Assembly (NCBI RefSeq): GCF_024758565.1
Contig: NZ_CP079199.1
Span: forward strand, 372,001 to 436,000
Direction: 5' to 3'
Length of the DNA: 64,000 nucleotides
Source of the DNA: Mesomycoplasma ovipneumoniae
Lineage (GTDB): Bacteria; Bacillota_I; Bacilli_A; Mycoplasmatales; Metamycoplasmataceae
Below are positions 53,290 to 61,795 of the stretch, piece after piece; positions within the stretch are counted from its first letter, which is position 1; every line of letters starts with the position of its first letter. Below the pieces are notes generated by a model, which was given only the letters and a program-made list of their open reading frames with translations, searched no databases and had not been told where the DNA came from. The position numbers and the translations under genes were made by a program.

Positions 53290-55258
53290 TATGCACCAAA
53301 TATGAAGCAACTAATCTGTCATCCTCCGAATTTTCAAAAACGGAAGATCTATAATTTTTAACATAAATACGATAATAGGCAGATTCGTTTGACTTAAAAT
53401 CTATTAATTCATCGTTGCTCAGGATGCTATTAGATCTTGCAACATCAACTCAATCGCCATTTGAATTTAATTTTTGTAAGTAAAGATCATAATCTGAAAC
53501 AAAAGTACCACCTTGTCGTTTTTTTGTTGCCTCTAATGGTAATCAATCGCCGGTAACATTTCTGGTAATTGCCGGTAAAAATCACCATCAGCTAGATGTA
53601 TTTTGGCTTTTTTCGTTATTTTTTAGCAAACCAGCGTTAAAATTTCAAGACAAAGAGGTTTTAACTCGCTCATTTGAATTAACTCAGAACCTATTGCCAG
53701 TAAAAATAACTTCGCCCTCATTTTCTTTATTGCCGAAAATATAACTAGTATTTTCTACTGCTTCTTTCATTTTTTCAAAATCAGGGGTTCCAGCCCCATA
53801 TTTTTCATAATAACCACTATCTTTTTTATCCAAATCAATATGATTTGGACTTATTGCAGAAACAGAAAGAAGGGATTTTATTGCCGGAACTCTAAAATCA
53901 TCACGAACAAAAATTATTTCTCTTAAAAGTGTTGATATTAGTCCGGTTACAATAGGCGCTGCATAACTAGTTCCACTTACATATTTTTTGCTTTGACCGG
54001 ATTGATTTTTATCATCAAGAACATTATAAATCTGACCTGGAGCTACTAATAAGGGCTTAGCAAATTGCAAGTATTGATCACCAGTTTTAAAATTAGAATA
54101 AGGTGCTATTTCATTTTTTGGAATATTAGAATTACTAGAATTATCTTGGAGGGCACCAACTACTATTGAATTTAGTGACAAGCTTCTATCATCAATTCAT
54201 GGATTATAATCAGATTTATTTTTGCCAAATTCATGCTTGTCAATTTTATCAGCACCATTACCTGCAGCAAAGACATTAATTACGCCATATTTTCTTGCTA
54301 AAAAATCAAGTAAATATGCATTTTCGTTGTAGTCTTTAAAATCAACAAACTTATTTCCATAACTATGATTTATTATCCTTACATTATTAGTAGCCATTCA
54401 TTCGATTGCTTTGTGTCATTCAGCATCTGTTTTAAATATTGATAAATACAAATCCGACTTTTTATCAACACCTGTCTTGCCGCCTAAAATTAATGAGACT
54501 AGCGTTGAATGATATGGTTTTTCTGCTTGCTTAGGTCTATTTGAGACTAGATCGTTTATAGTTAATTGATTTTCATTAAAATATATATTAAAATTTGAGT
54601 TAAATTTGTCTAAAAATTCTATAGCACCAACCTTTGAGGTGGTCTTATCTTGATTTTCACTGTCTTTTGCTGCTTGTTTTTGAAAATTTACTATTGAAAT
54701 ATTTTTATTTAATGACTCGCTAAAAAGTGAGTGATAATTATCATTATTATTTAACGGATTATTATCATCAATAATTTCAACATGTCCTGTTTGTTTGTCT
54801 TTTTCTTCATTTTTATAAACAATAAATCGACTGATAGTAGAATTTTTTAAGGAATTTTTAACAAAAAATTCTCGATCATTTTCAGTTTCAAAATAAAACC
54901 AGACAATTGGCAACATTTGGCTGTATTTTGTTTCTTTATATCTTAAGTTTAACTTCTTCATTTTTTCTAAAAAGTCAATATTAAAAGAAGTTATTTTTTC
55001 AGGATCAGTATCTAAAAAGTCAGGGTCTAATAATAATTTTAATTCAAAATTATTATCTAGGCTTTCAACCCTTGACGATTTATTTAATTTTTTAATAAAA
55101 GGTTCCCTTACATCGATTTTATTACTAAAGTTTGTAGAATACCAATATTGCTTATTATTATTTCAATTTATAAGCAGCGAACTGTATATTAATGGAATTG
55201 AAGCAAAACCAGACAAATATAAGGCAAACTTTTTAATTTTTTTAAATTTTTTAACCAT
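53279..55258 (-). CDS. S8 subtilisin-like serine protease, cassette 2
   Basis: 659 residues, closely similar to cassette 1 over most of its length. N-terminal anchor, His250 (PYHSTLVSLILGG), oxyanion Asn334 (INVFAAGNGA) and Ser431 (VSGTSYAAPIVTG). The expected Asp position again reads VGAIEF (Glu214). It is 34 residues shorter than its paralogue, mainly from a gap at about 53540-53560 that removes the segment between the catalytic domain and the C-terminal sandwich. TGA codons are Trp. Coupled to the lipoprotein gene by an 11-base overlap. Confidence 0.85.
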
Positions 55259-55639
55259 AAAAACCAAATCTTATCTTCTATCTAATCTATATCAAGTAAG
55301 AAATTTCTAAACTATCTTTTTATTCTTAATTAATTATACCAAAAAATAGTTGTGATTCAATAAAAGTTGTTATAAAAACTAAAAAAAAATTAATAGAAAA
55401 AAATCAGGCAACTAGTTTTTACCAGTAATTTTAATTGCAACGCCTTTGTTAATTTTTCTTCGGGAGTGTTCATAATTTTGTGATCTAAATATTTGAAATA
55501 GGTATAATTTTTACTTTAATATCCTAATAAATCGCTAATAAAAATTGTAATTAACTTTTGCCAAAAATTTAAAAAAGCACCTAAAACCATGATACTTTTT
55601 TAAAATTACCTTATGAAACTGGGAAACTCGGGAAAAAAA
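55259..55639. other. Promoter-side spacer of cassette 2
   Basis: Parallels 51362-51740. It ends in the shared hairpin (AAAAAAGCACC...GATACTTTTTT) and GAAACTGGGAAACTCGGG. A further small stem, CTCGG...CCGAG, follows at about 55630-55652. No gene. Confidence 0.6.
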
Positions 55640-56284
55640 TCCGAGTTTGTTAGTTTGAGGGCAAACACGAAAAATGACTATCAAAGCCAAAACACTGAAT
55701 TTTAAATCTGACACTCACGAAAGAAAAAAACACTTATTAATCAAATAAAGCAAACCAAAAAAGCTAAAATTTTAACTTAAAAAGCAAAATTTTGGAATTT
55801 TTAAACTACTTTTTTAGTTTAAAACACTGACAAAAATCATAAAAAATACAACTACAATTTAAACTCAATATAAATAGAAAACTCGTTTTTATTTATATTG
55901 AGCCTAAAAAAATATGTGAAGTTTTGAAAGAGCCATAATCAAAAGCCATAAATTTGTAGATTTCTAAACGGGTAAATTTAAGGCATTCCATCATATTTAA
56001 AAATATAATGGATAATTCGCATTTTCTGATTTTTTTATGGCAAAAACATAACTAATTCCCCCTTAATTCAATATCAAAATTTATTAATTCATTCTTAGTG
56101 CCACTTATTATAACACAATTTTATTTTAGACCAAACATTTTTTTTTTTTTTTGCAAAAGACTAATTTTAAAATATTAAAAATTAAGTTTTTAGCGTCAAA
56201 AATACCCGTAAATCCGGGTGTTTTTTCATATTTAGATCCACTAAAAAGTGAATTTTTGCCTTAAAACTGGCAAACTCGGGATTT
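55640..56284 (-). repeat. Dispersed non-coding repeat, copy 5
   Basis: Complete copy with a perfectly paired 39-base hairpin at 55864-55902, a minus-strand TATAAT-like box near 56108 (altered by a T-to-G change), 15 T at 56138-56152, the minus-strand tiny ORF ATG-TTT-TTG-CCA-TAA near 56036-56050, and the end motif AAAACTGGCAAACTCGGG. Its promoter points toward subtilase cassette 2. Confidence 0.87.
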
Positions 56285-56516
56285 TATTTTTCTTCACTTC
56301 TTTTAGTTCTGATAGTTTAATTCCACTTTTCTTTAGTGTTTTATTTTCCCTGTTTTAGCTGTTCTTCTATACTTAATTTTATTTTTTTCTTGTTTTCTGT
56401 TTTCTTCTTGTCTACTTTCAATCTCTGATTTTAGCTTTTGTAATTCAGTTTTAGTTTCCACAATTCTTCTTCTTTTGAATTTTGAGCATAGAAAAAGCGA
56501 CTAAGATTTTTATTTC
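56285..56516 (-). pseudogene. Fragmentary Lys/Glu-rich coding remnant
   Basis: On the minus strand, broken frames read RNKNLSRFFYAQNSKEEELW and then, shifted, TELQKLKSEIESRQEENRKQ ending at TAA 56333. This looks like the coiled-coil C-terminal tail of a lost protein next to the restriction-modification locus. The family is not recognised. Confidence 0.35.
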
Positions 56517-58655
56517 TTAACCGCCTTTAGTATTGTTTTTTTCTTTTTTTGTTAATAAATCATTCCAAGCTATTTTGTGTTCTGCATTTATTTCTGGATG
56601 AGTTTGTATGTTATGAATATACCTTTCCATAAATAAATCCGTATTATCTAACAATCTTAAATAATATTTTAAGGTCGGAAATACACCATTTATAATTACT
56701 TGACAACCATGTTCAGTTTTGATTTTTTCAACTAAATCATGAATTATTTCTAATTCATCATCTTTAGGAGCCAATGTACTTAATATATAATACCTTTGTA
56801 TTGTTGTATTACAAAACTTTTTATAGGCATCATCTACCATTATATAGTCTGGTGCTATATCAAACTTTACTTCTACAACTTCATATAAACTTCCATCGTT
56901 GTTTATAACTACAATATCGCCAGCATTTCCACTACTTCTATCAGAACTATAATGAGATGATATTTGCTGTAAAAATTTATCGTCAAATCTTTTTAACTCT
57001 TTAGTTATACATTCATACACACTGTATAGTGCAACTACTGGCAATATGGAAGCTCCTCTACTTTTATAACTATAATAAAAATGTTTTTCTAACAAATCTA
57101 TTATCTCATTTATACTCAAACTCGATTCTCTTTCTACCGGGTTTATCACTCTAACAGATTTAAGTTCCCTTGCTTTTATGCTTAAATGAAAGATTCCCAT
57201 TAAATAATTTTGTGGTTTAGCCCCATTCTCTTCTATATCATTTAAAATCTTTAAGAAAGCGTCTTTAACCACTTTATTATTTATCTTACCTGGAAAATCT
57301 AAGTTGTATGGTATATTCTGTTCAAGACTTCTTGTGAACCATCCTGACTCTTTCATTGCTCCTAAGAACTGCTTCTGTTTCATAAATGGAGTAATGTATT
57401 TAGTATCAAAACTTCTTCCGCTATAACCATTCTCCATATTTGCCTGATGTAATCTAATATCTTGTTCTATATGCAAACATTTATATACTAAACTTGTAAC
57501 TAAGACAGTATATACACCTTTTAAGGTTTCCTGTTTTTCAACAATTGACTTAATATAATTTTTCTGAGTATCTGTTAAATCAATTTCATCTAAGGACTTA
57601 ATTGACAAACTATCATTATATGTTTTTTCTAAAAACTCACTCACATTCACTACATTGCCCTCACTTTCCTTCCAAAATTGATTTATTACTTCTTTAGCAA
57701 CATTTCTTATCATTGGTACACAAACGCTATTCCCTATTCTTTCATACAATTTTGCTTTTGTCCCGACCTTTATAAAGTCATTTGGAAATCCCATAAACTT
57801 ATAACATTCATTAAGTGTCAGTTTTCTAACTTTACCATCAACATAAATAAAATATCTTCCGCTTTGCTCTTGAGAAGTAATTGTTGGATGTATTCCTTTA
57901 GCAGAATAAATTCTGTTTGGTTGTTTATGAACTCTTGATAAATATTTTGTTCCCTCTCTAACTCCAATTGTGCGAATTTTTTTATTTCGATACCCACAAA
58001 AAATAAGCCCTGATTTTTGCTTCTTAATTCTTTCTGTTTCTATTAAAGTGTAGTCTGTTTCTTCTAAGTATTCAAACTCACCCTGTTTATCAAGAAATTC
58101 ATACATTGAACTTACTTTATGTTTCTGTATATCACTAAAATCAAATACCTTACCCTCTTTATTTCCAATTATTATTATTCTTTCTCTATTTTGAGGTACA
58201 CCAAAATCTTTAGCATTCAAAACTTTATATGAAACAGAATATCCTAATTCATTCAAAGTTTTTATCATTATAAATAGAGTATTTCCTTTATCGTGTTTTT
58301 CTAAATTTTGAACATTTTCTAAAATAAATGCTTTAGGTTCTTTTTCCTTTAATACTCTGCAAATATCGAAAAACAAAGTTCCTCTTGCTCTGTCCTCAAA
58401 ACCTTTTTGCTTTCCACTAATTGAAAAAGCTTGACAAGGAAATCCTGCACAAAGAATATCGAAATTAGGCAATGTTTCTGGATTTAATTGTGTAATATCA
58501 CATTTAGAATTATCGCCAAAATTAGCTTTGTACATTTCTATTGCGTGTTCGTCTACTTCGCTACTAAATACACATTCTAATCCCAACTCTTCAAGCGCTA
58601 ACCTGAATCCGCCTATTCCTGAAAATAAATCTATAAATTTAAGATTCTTACTCAT
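56517..58655 (-). CDS. Bifunctional C5-cytosine methyltransferase / putative PD-(D/E)xK restriction endonuclease
   Basis: 712 residues. Residues 1-335 are a complete m5C methyltransferase: motif I FIDLFSGIGGFRLALE, catalytic Cys74 in GFPCQAFS, Glu113 in LENVQN, QNRERI, and the C-terminal RIGNSV. The ~370-residue extension ends with AGDIVV (Asp580) and YEVVEVKFD (Glu595, Lys597), the spacing of a PD-(D/E)xK nuclease, so it is probably the restriction subunit fused to its methylase. All three Trp are TGG and no in-frame TGA exists, unlike most genes here, suggesting recent transfer from a standard-code host. It starts one base after the HTH remnant. Confidence 0.82.
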   Translation of the reverse strand: MSKNLKFIDLFSGIGGFRLALEELGLECVFSSEVDEHAIEMYKANFGDNSKCDITQLNPETLPNFDILCAGFPCQAFSISGKQKGFEDRARGTLFFDICRVLKEKEPKAFILENVQNLEKHDKGNTLFIMIKTLNELGYSVSYKVLNAKDFGVPQNRERIIIIGNKEGKVFDFSDIQKHKVSSMYEFLDKQGEFEYLEETDYTLIETERIKKQKSGLIFCGYRNKKIRTIGVREGTKYLSRVHKQPNRIYSAKGIHPTITSQEQSGRYFIYVDGKVRKLTLNECYKFMGFPNDFIKVGTKAKLYERIGNSVCVPMIRNVAKEVINQFWKESEGNVVNVSEFLEKTYNDSLSIKSLDEIDLTDTQKNYIKSIVEKQETLKGVYTVLVTSLVYKCLHIEQDIRLHQANMENGYSGRSFDTKYITPFMKQKQFLGAMKESGWFTRSLEQNIPYNLDFPGKINNKVVKDAFLKILNDIEENGAKPQNYLMGIFHLSIKARELKSVRVINPVERESSLSINEIIDLLEKHFYYSYKSRGASILPVVALYSVYECITKELKRFDDKFLQQISSHYSSDRSSGNAGDIVVINNDGSLYEVVEVKFDIAPDYIMVDDAYKKFCNTTIQRYYILSTLAPKDDELEIIHDLVEKIKTEHGCQVIINGVFPTLKYYLRLLDNTDLFMERYIHNIQTHPEINAEHKIAWNDLLTKKEKNNTKGG

Positions 58656-58656
58656 T

Positions 58657-58858
58657 TTAAATCTCCGTATCCCTAATTATTTCAACCACTTCTTTAATTT
58701 TACAATCTAGTGCGGCACATATTTTTACTATCGTTTCTAAACTTACACTTTCATCTTTTCCCATTCTAGCTACAATATTGCTGCTAATACCAGAAGCTTT
58801 TTTCAAAATCTTCTTGTGAAATAAAATCTAACTTATAAATTTCTATATCTAATTTCCT
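58657..58858 (-). pseudogene. N-terminally truncated XRE-type (HTH_26) regulator
   Basis: Open frame after a TAG at 58859-58861, ending at TAA 58657. It encodes the recognition half of a Cro/CI-type helix-turn-helix: EDFEKASGISSNIVARMGKD then SVSLETIVKICAALDCKIKE. The usual first helix and any ATG ahead of it are missing, and the 5' part overlaps the end of the neighbouring methyltransferase. Such proteins often control restriction-modification genes. Here it seems decapitated, perhaps by a deletion joining it to the methylase gene. Confidence 0.6.
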
Positions 58859-59861
58859 CTAACTTCTCCAATATTTTTAAACCTACTTCTTTTGCTAAAT
58901 TACAAGGAACTGCATTTCCTACTTGCTTGTATTGTGAAGACATTGGCCCTGTAAATATCCATTCATCTGGAAAAGATTGTATTCTAGCATTTTCTCTGAC
59001 GGTGAATGGTCTAGTCTCTGTTGGATGACATCTATCGGTTTGTTTCATTTGGGGTGTAGTTAAAACTGTTAATGACGGCTCATCTAAACTCAATCTCCTT
59101 AGTATTCCTGTTCTTCCACCGCCCATATACCAACAAGACTTCATATACTTTTTAGCTATATCCTCGGGAATATCTCTTCAATATCCCCCTGGAGGAACTA
59201 ATGAAAAAATATCTTCTTTTGTTTTTGAATACTTGGCGCCTAGACTACTAGGAACATCTTGTAAAATATCCGATAATACTGGTTTATATTCATATTTTGA
59301 AGGATAGACAAATTCTTTATCATTAACTAAATCATTTCTTATGCCAACGACAATTAATCGTTCTCTTTTCTGAGCAACACCATAGTCTCAAGCATTTAAT
59401 ACCTCGTAGAATATTTTATATCCCTCTTGCTCAAAAATATTAATAATTGTTTTGAATGTTCTCCCCTTATCGTGAGATAAAAGTCCCTTTACATTTTCAA
59501 ACAACAACATTTTAGGTTGCAATTTATTTAAAAACACTGCATAGTGATAAAACATTGTACCCCTAACATCCTCAAGTCCTAATCTTTTACCAGCATAACT
59601 AAAACTTTGGCAAGGTACCCCACCAGATAATAAATCTAATTCTCCTTTTTTTATGTTAAATTCTTTTTCTAAATCTTTCTTAGCAACAATCTCTATATCT
59701 TCACAAATAACATTCCATTTTGGTCTGTTAGCTTTTAGTGTACTGACAGCATATTTGTCATTTTCAACTAATCCGATGTGCTTAAATCCCGCCTGCTCTA
59801 ACCCTAGCGCCAATCCTCCTGCGCCTGCAAAAAGTTCAATACTTGTATACTCACTATTCAT
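58833..59861 (-). CDS. C5-cytosine DNA methyltransferase (second methylase)
   Basis: 342 residues with motif I IELFAGAGGLALGLEQAGF, catalytic Cys84 in GVPCQSFSYAG, Glu122 in FENVKG, QKRERLIVVG and the C-terminal QVGNAVP. Two of five Trp are TGA (at about 59388 and 59180) and three are TGG, so it needs the mycoplasma code. It is first in the operon, with TATAAT at 59893. Together with the fused methylase downstream it suggests a system in which each strand of an asymmetric site is methylated by a different enzyme. Confidence 0.85.
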
Positions 59862-59892
59862 TAACAGATCCCCTGTCTTTTTATCTTATTTA

Positions 59893-59898
59893 ATTATA
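59893..59898 (-). promoter_or_regulatory. Promoter -10 of the restriction-modification operon
   Basis: TATAAT on the minus strand 32 bases ahead of the methylase ATG. Confidence 0.5.
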
Positions 59899-59981
59899 AC
59901 AAAAATTGATAGACAAGCATTTATAAATAGATAATGTTTTAAGTATTTTCGCAAATTTAAATTAAATATATTGGATACATT

Positions 59982-60017
59982 GAAATAAAAAGGTGGAAAT
60001 CCACCTAAATTTTTCAA
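59982..60017. repeat. 36-bp repeat, first copy
   Basis: Contains the palindrome GGTGGAAATCCACC flanked by GAAATAAAAA and TAAATTTTTC. It is nearly identical to 60059-60094. Confidence 0.8.
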
Positions 60018-60058
60018 ACTATTACTAAACATAAGTTTATTTATGTTAAAATTATTTT

Positions 60059-60094
60059 GAAATAAAAAGGTGGAAATCCACTTAAATTTTTCAA
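60059..60094. repeat. 36-bp repeat, second copy
   Basis: Same unit with one change (CCACTT). It ends 13 bases before the ATPase start, next to its ribosome-binding site. The palindrome could be an operator or recombination footprint. Confidence 0.8.
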
Positions 60095-60107
60095 GCGAGG
60101 TAGCAAA

Positions 60108-61403
60108 ATGATAATAAAGCGCGATTTTTATCTTAACCAATTAATTGATAAAAAAGAGAATGGCAGAATCAAGATTATCACCGGAATAAGAAGGTGTGGA
60201 AAATCATATTTATTATTCAATTTTTATCGTGATTACCTACTTAGCAATGGAACTAAAGAAAATCAAATTATAACAATTGCTCTTGACCAAATTGATAATA
60301 TTGAATACCGAAATCCATTTAGATTAAATGAATATATTAAGAAAAAAACAAAAAATATAAACAAAATGTACTACATTTTCATTGACGAAATTCAATTATC
60401 TGAAAATGTATCAAATCCCTATGTTGAGACTAAAGAAAAAAATATAACCTTTGTAGATGTGCTTTTAAGTCTTATGAAACATAGTAACTTAGACATTTAT
60501 ATTACTGGTAGTAACTCTAAAATGCTTTCATCAGATTTATTAACTCAATTCAGAGACCGCGGAGACCAAGTGCATGTAAATCCTTTATCTTTTGCTGAAA
60601 TTTATGAATTATTTGATGACAAATCAGAAGCTTTTGAACATTATTTTGTATATGGTGGTATGCCACATATTTATAAATTGCAAAATGATGAACAAAAAAG
60701 TCATTATTTAAAGCAGTTATTCAAGCAAACGTATATTAAAGACATTCTTGAGCGCAACAAAATACATAATGAGCAACAAATACTTGAAATCCTGCTTGAC
60801 TTTACATCTTCAAATATTGGTTCTTTAACCAACCCCTCTAAGCTTGCAAACCGTTTTTTGTCAGAAAAACAAATACACATATCATCAAATACAATTTTTA
60901 AGTATCTTAAATTTTTTGAAGAATCTTATATTATTCAATGCGCTTATCGCTACGATGTAAAGGGCTCTAAATATTTTTCAACCCCACTTAAATATTATTT
61001 TTCAGATATTGGGCTAAGAAATGCAAGATTAAATTTTCGTCAAATAGAAAACACTCATATTATGGAAAATATAATCTACAATGATTTACTTCGAAGAGGA
61101 TACAATATTGACATTGGTGTTGTAGAACATGAATTTAAAAATGGCTCAACAAGAAAAAAAATTCAGCTTGAAATAGATTTTGTTATAAATAAAGGCCACA
61201 AAAGATACTATATTCAATCAGCACTTAATATTGACAATTTAGAGAAAAAAGAACAAGAAATAACCTCGCTTAAAAAAATAAATGATTCATTTAAAAAAAT
61301 AGTTATAGTAAGAAACAAAATAATTCCAAAACACGATGAAAATGGTATTTTATACATTGGTTTAGAAGATTTTTTGCTTAATGAATCAATAATAGACTTA
61401 TAA
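60108..61403 (+). CDS. AAA_14 / DUF4143 ATP-binding protein
   Basis: 431 residues. Walker A GIRRCGKSYLLF, Walker B YYIFIDEIQLSE, sensor-like YITGSNSKMLSS, then a C-terminal DUF4143-type domain with EIDFVINKGHKRYYIQ. This family is widespread, often horizontally acquired, and mostly uncharacterised; some members accompany toxin-antitoxin or surface loci. GAGGT precedes the ATG. The protein contains no Trp, so its genetic code cannot be judged. It is divergent from the restriction-modification operon. Confidence 0.85.
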   Translation: MIIKRDFYLNQLIDKKENGRIKIITGIRRCGKSYLLFNFYRDYLLSNGTKENQIITIALDQIDNIEYRNPFRLNEYIKKKTKNINKMYYIFIDEIQLSENVSNPYVETKEKNITFVDVLLSLMKHSNLDIYITGSNSKMLSSDLLTQFRDRGDQVHVNPLSFAEIYELFDDKSEAFEHYFVYGGMPHIYKLQNDEQKSHYLKQLFKQTYIKDILERNKIHNEQQILEILLDFTSSNIGSLTNPSKLANRFLSEKQIHISSNTIFKYLKFFEESYIIQCAYRYDVKGSKYFSTPLKYYFSDIGLRNARLNFRQIENTHIMENIIYNDLLRRGYNIDIGVVEHEFKNGSTRKKIQLEIDFVINKGHKRYYIQSALNIDNLEKKEQEITSLKKINDSFKKIVIVRNKIIPKHDENGILYIGLEDFLLNESIIDL

Positions 61404-61454
61404 TTTTTAAAGAATATTTAGGAATATGGGAGCAATTAAATGATCTTGAATTTA

Positions 61455-61480
61455 ACCCCCTCGAATTCGAGGGGTTTTTA
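61455..61480 (+). terminator. Terminator after the ATPase
   Basis: Perfect 18-base palindrome CCCCTCGAATTCGAGGGG followed by TTTTT. Confidence 0.85.
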
Positions 61481-61540
61481 AAAGCTTGATTGTAAGTTCA
61501 AGCCAACACAAATTAAGGTAAAAAATTTAATTGTCTGGAC

Positions 61541-61595
61541 TAAACCAGGACAAAGAAAATTAAGATTAAGGCGTTGGCTTTTTTGTTCTGGTTTA
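61541..61595. mobile_element. 55-bp solo unit of the IS left end
   Basis: TAAACCAGGACAA at one side and TTGTTCTGGTTTA at the other form near-perfect inverted repeats. The whole unit matches the first 56 bases of the IS at 4299-4354 (shared GACAAAGAAAATTA and GTTGGCTTTTTTGTTC). It is a MITE-like derivative or remnant. Confidence 0.65.
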
Positions 61596-61795
61596 GTTAT
61601 GGTTGCATTTTTTATTTCCAAATTATTATAAAGAAGATCTTATTTTAAATATTTAGAAAAACCCAAACTGTGTTGCAAAACCATGAACAATTTTAGTTTT
61701 ATTACCAAAACCTAAAGTTTATTTTTCACCTTTTTACAAAAAAGTAAAATGTGTTATATAATAAAAAAAATATTGTATTCAATAAAAGGTTAATT

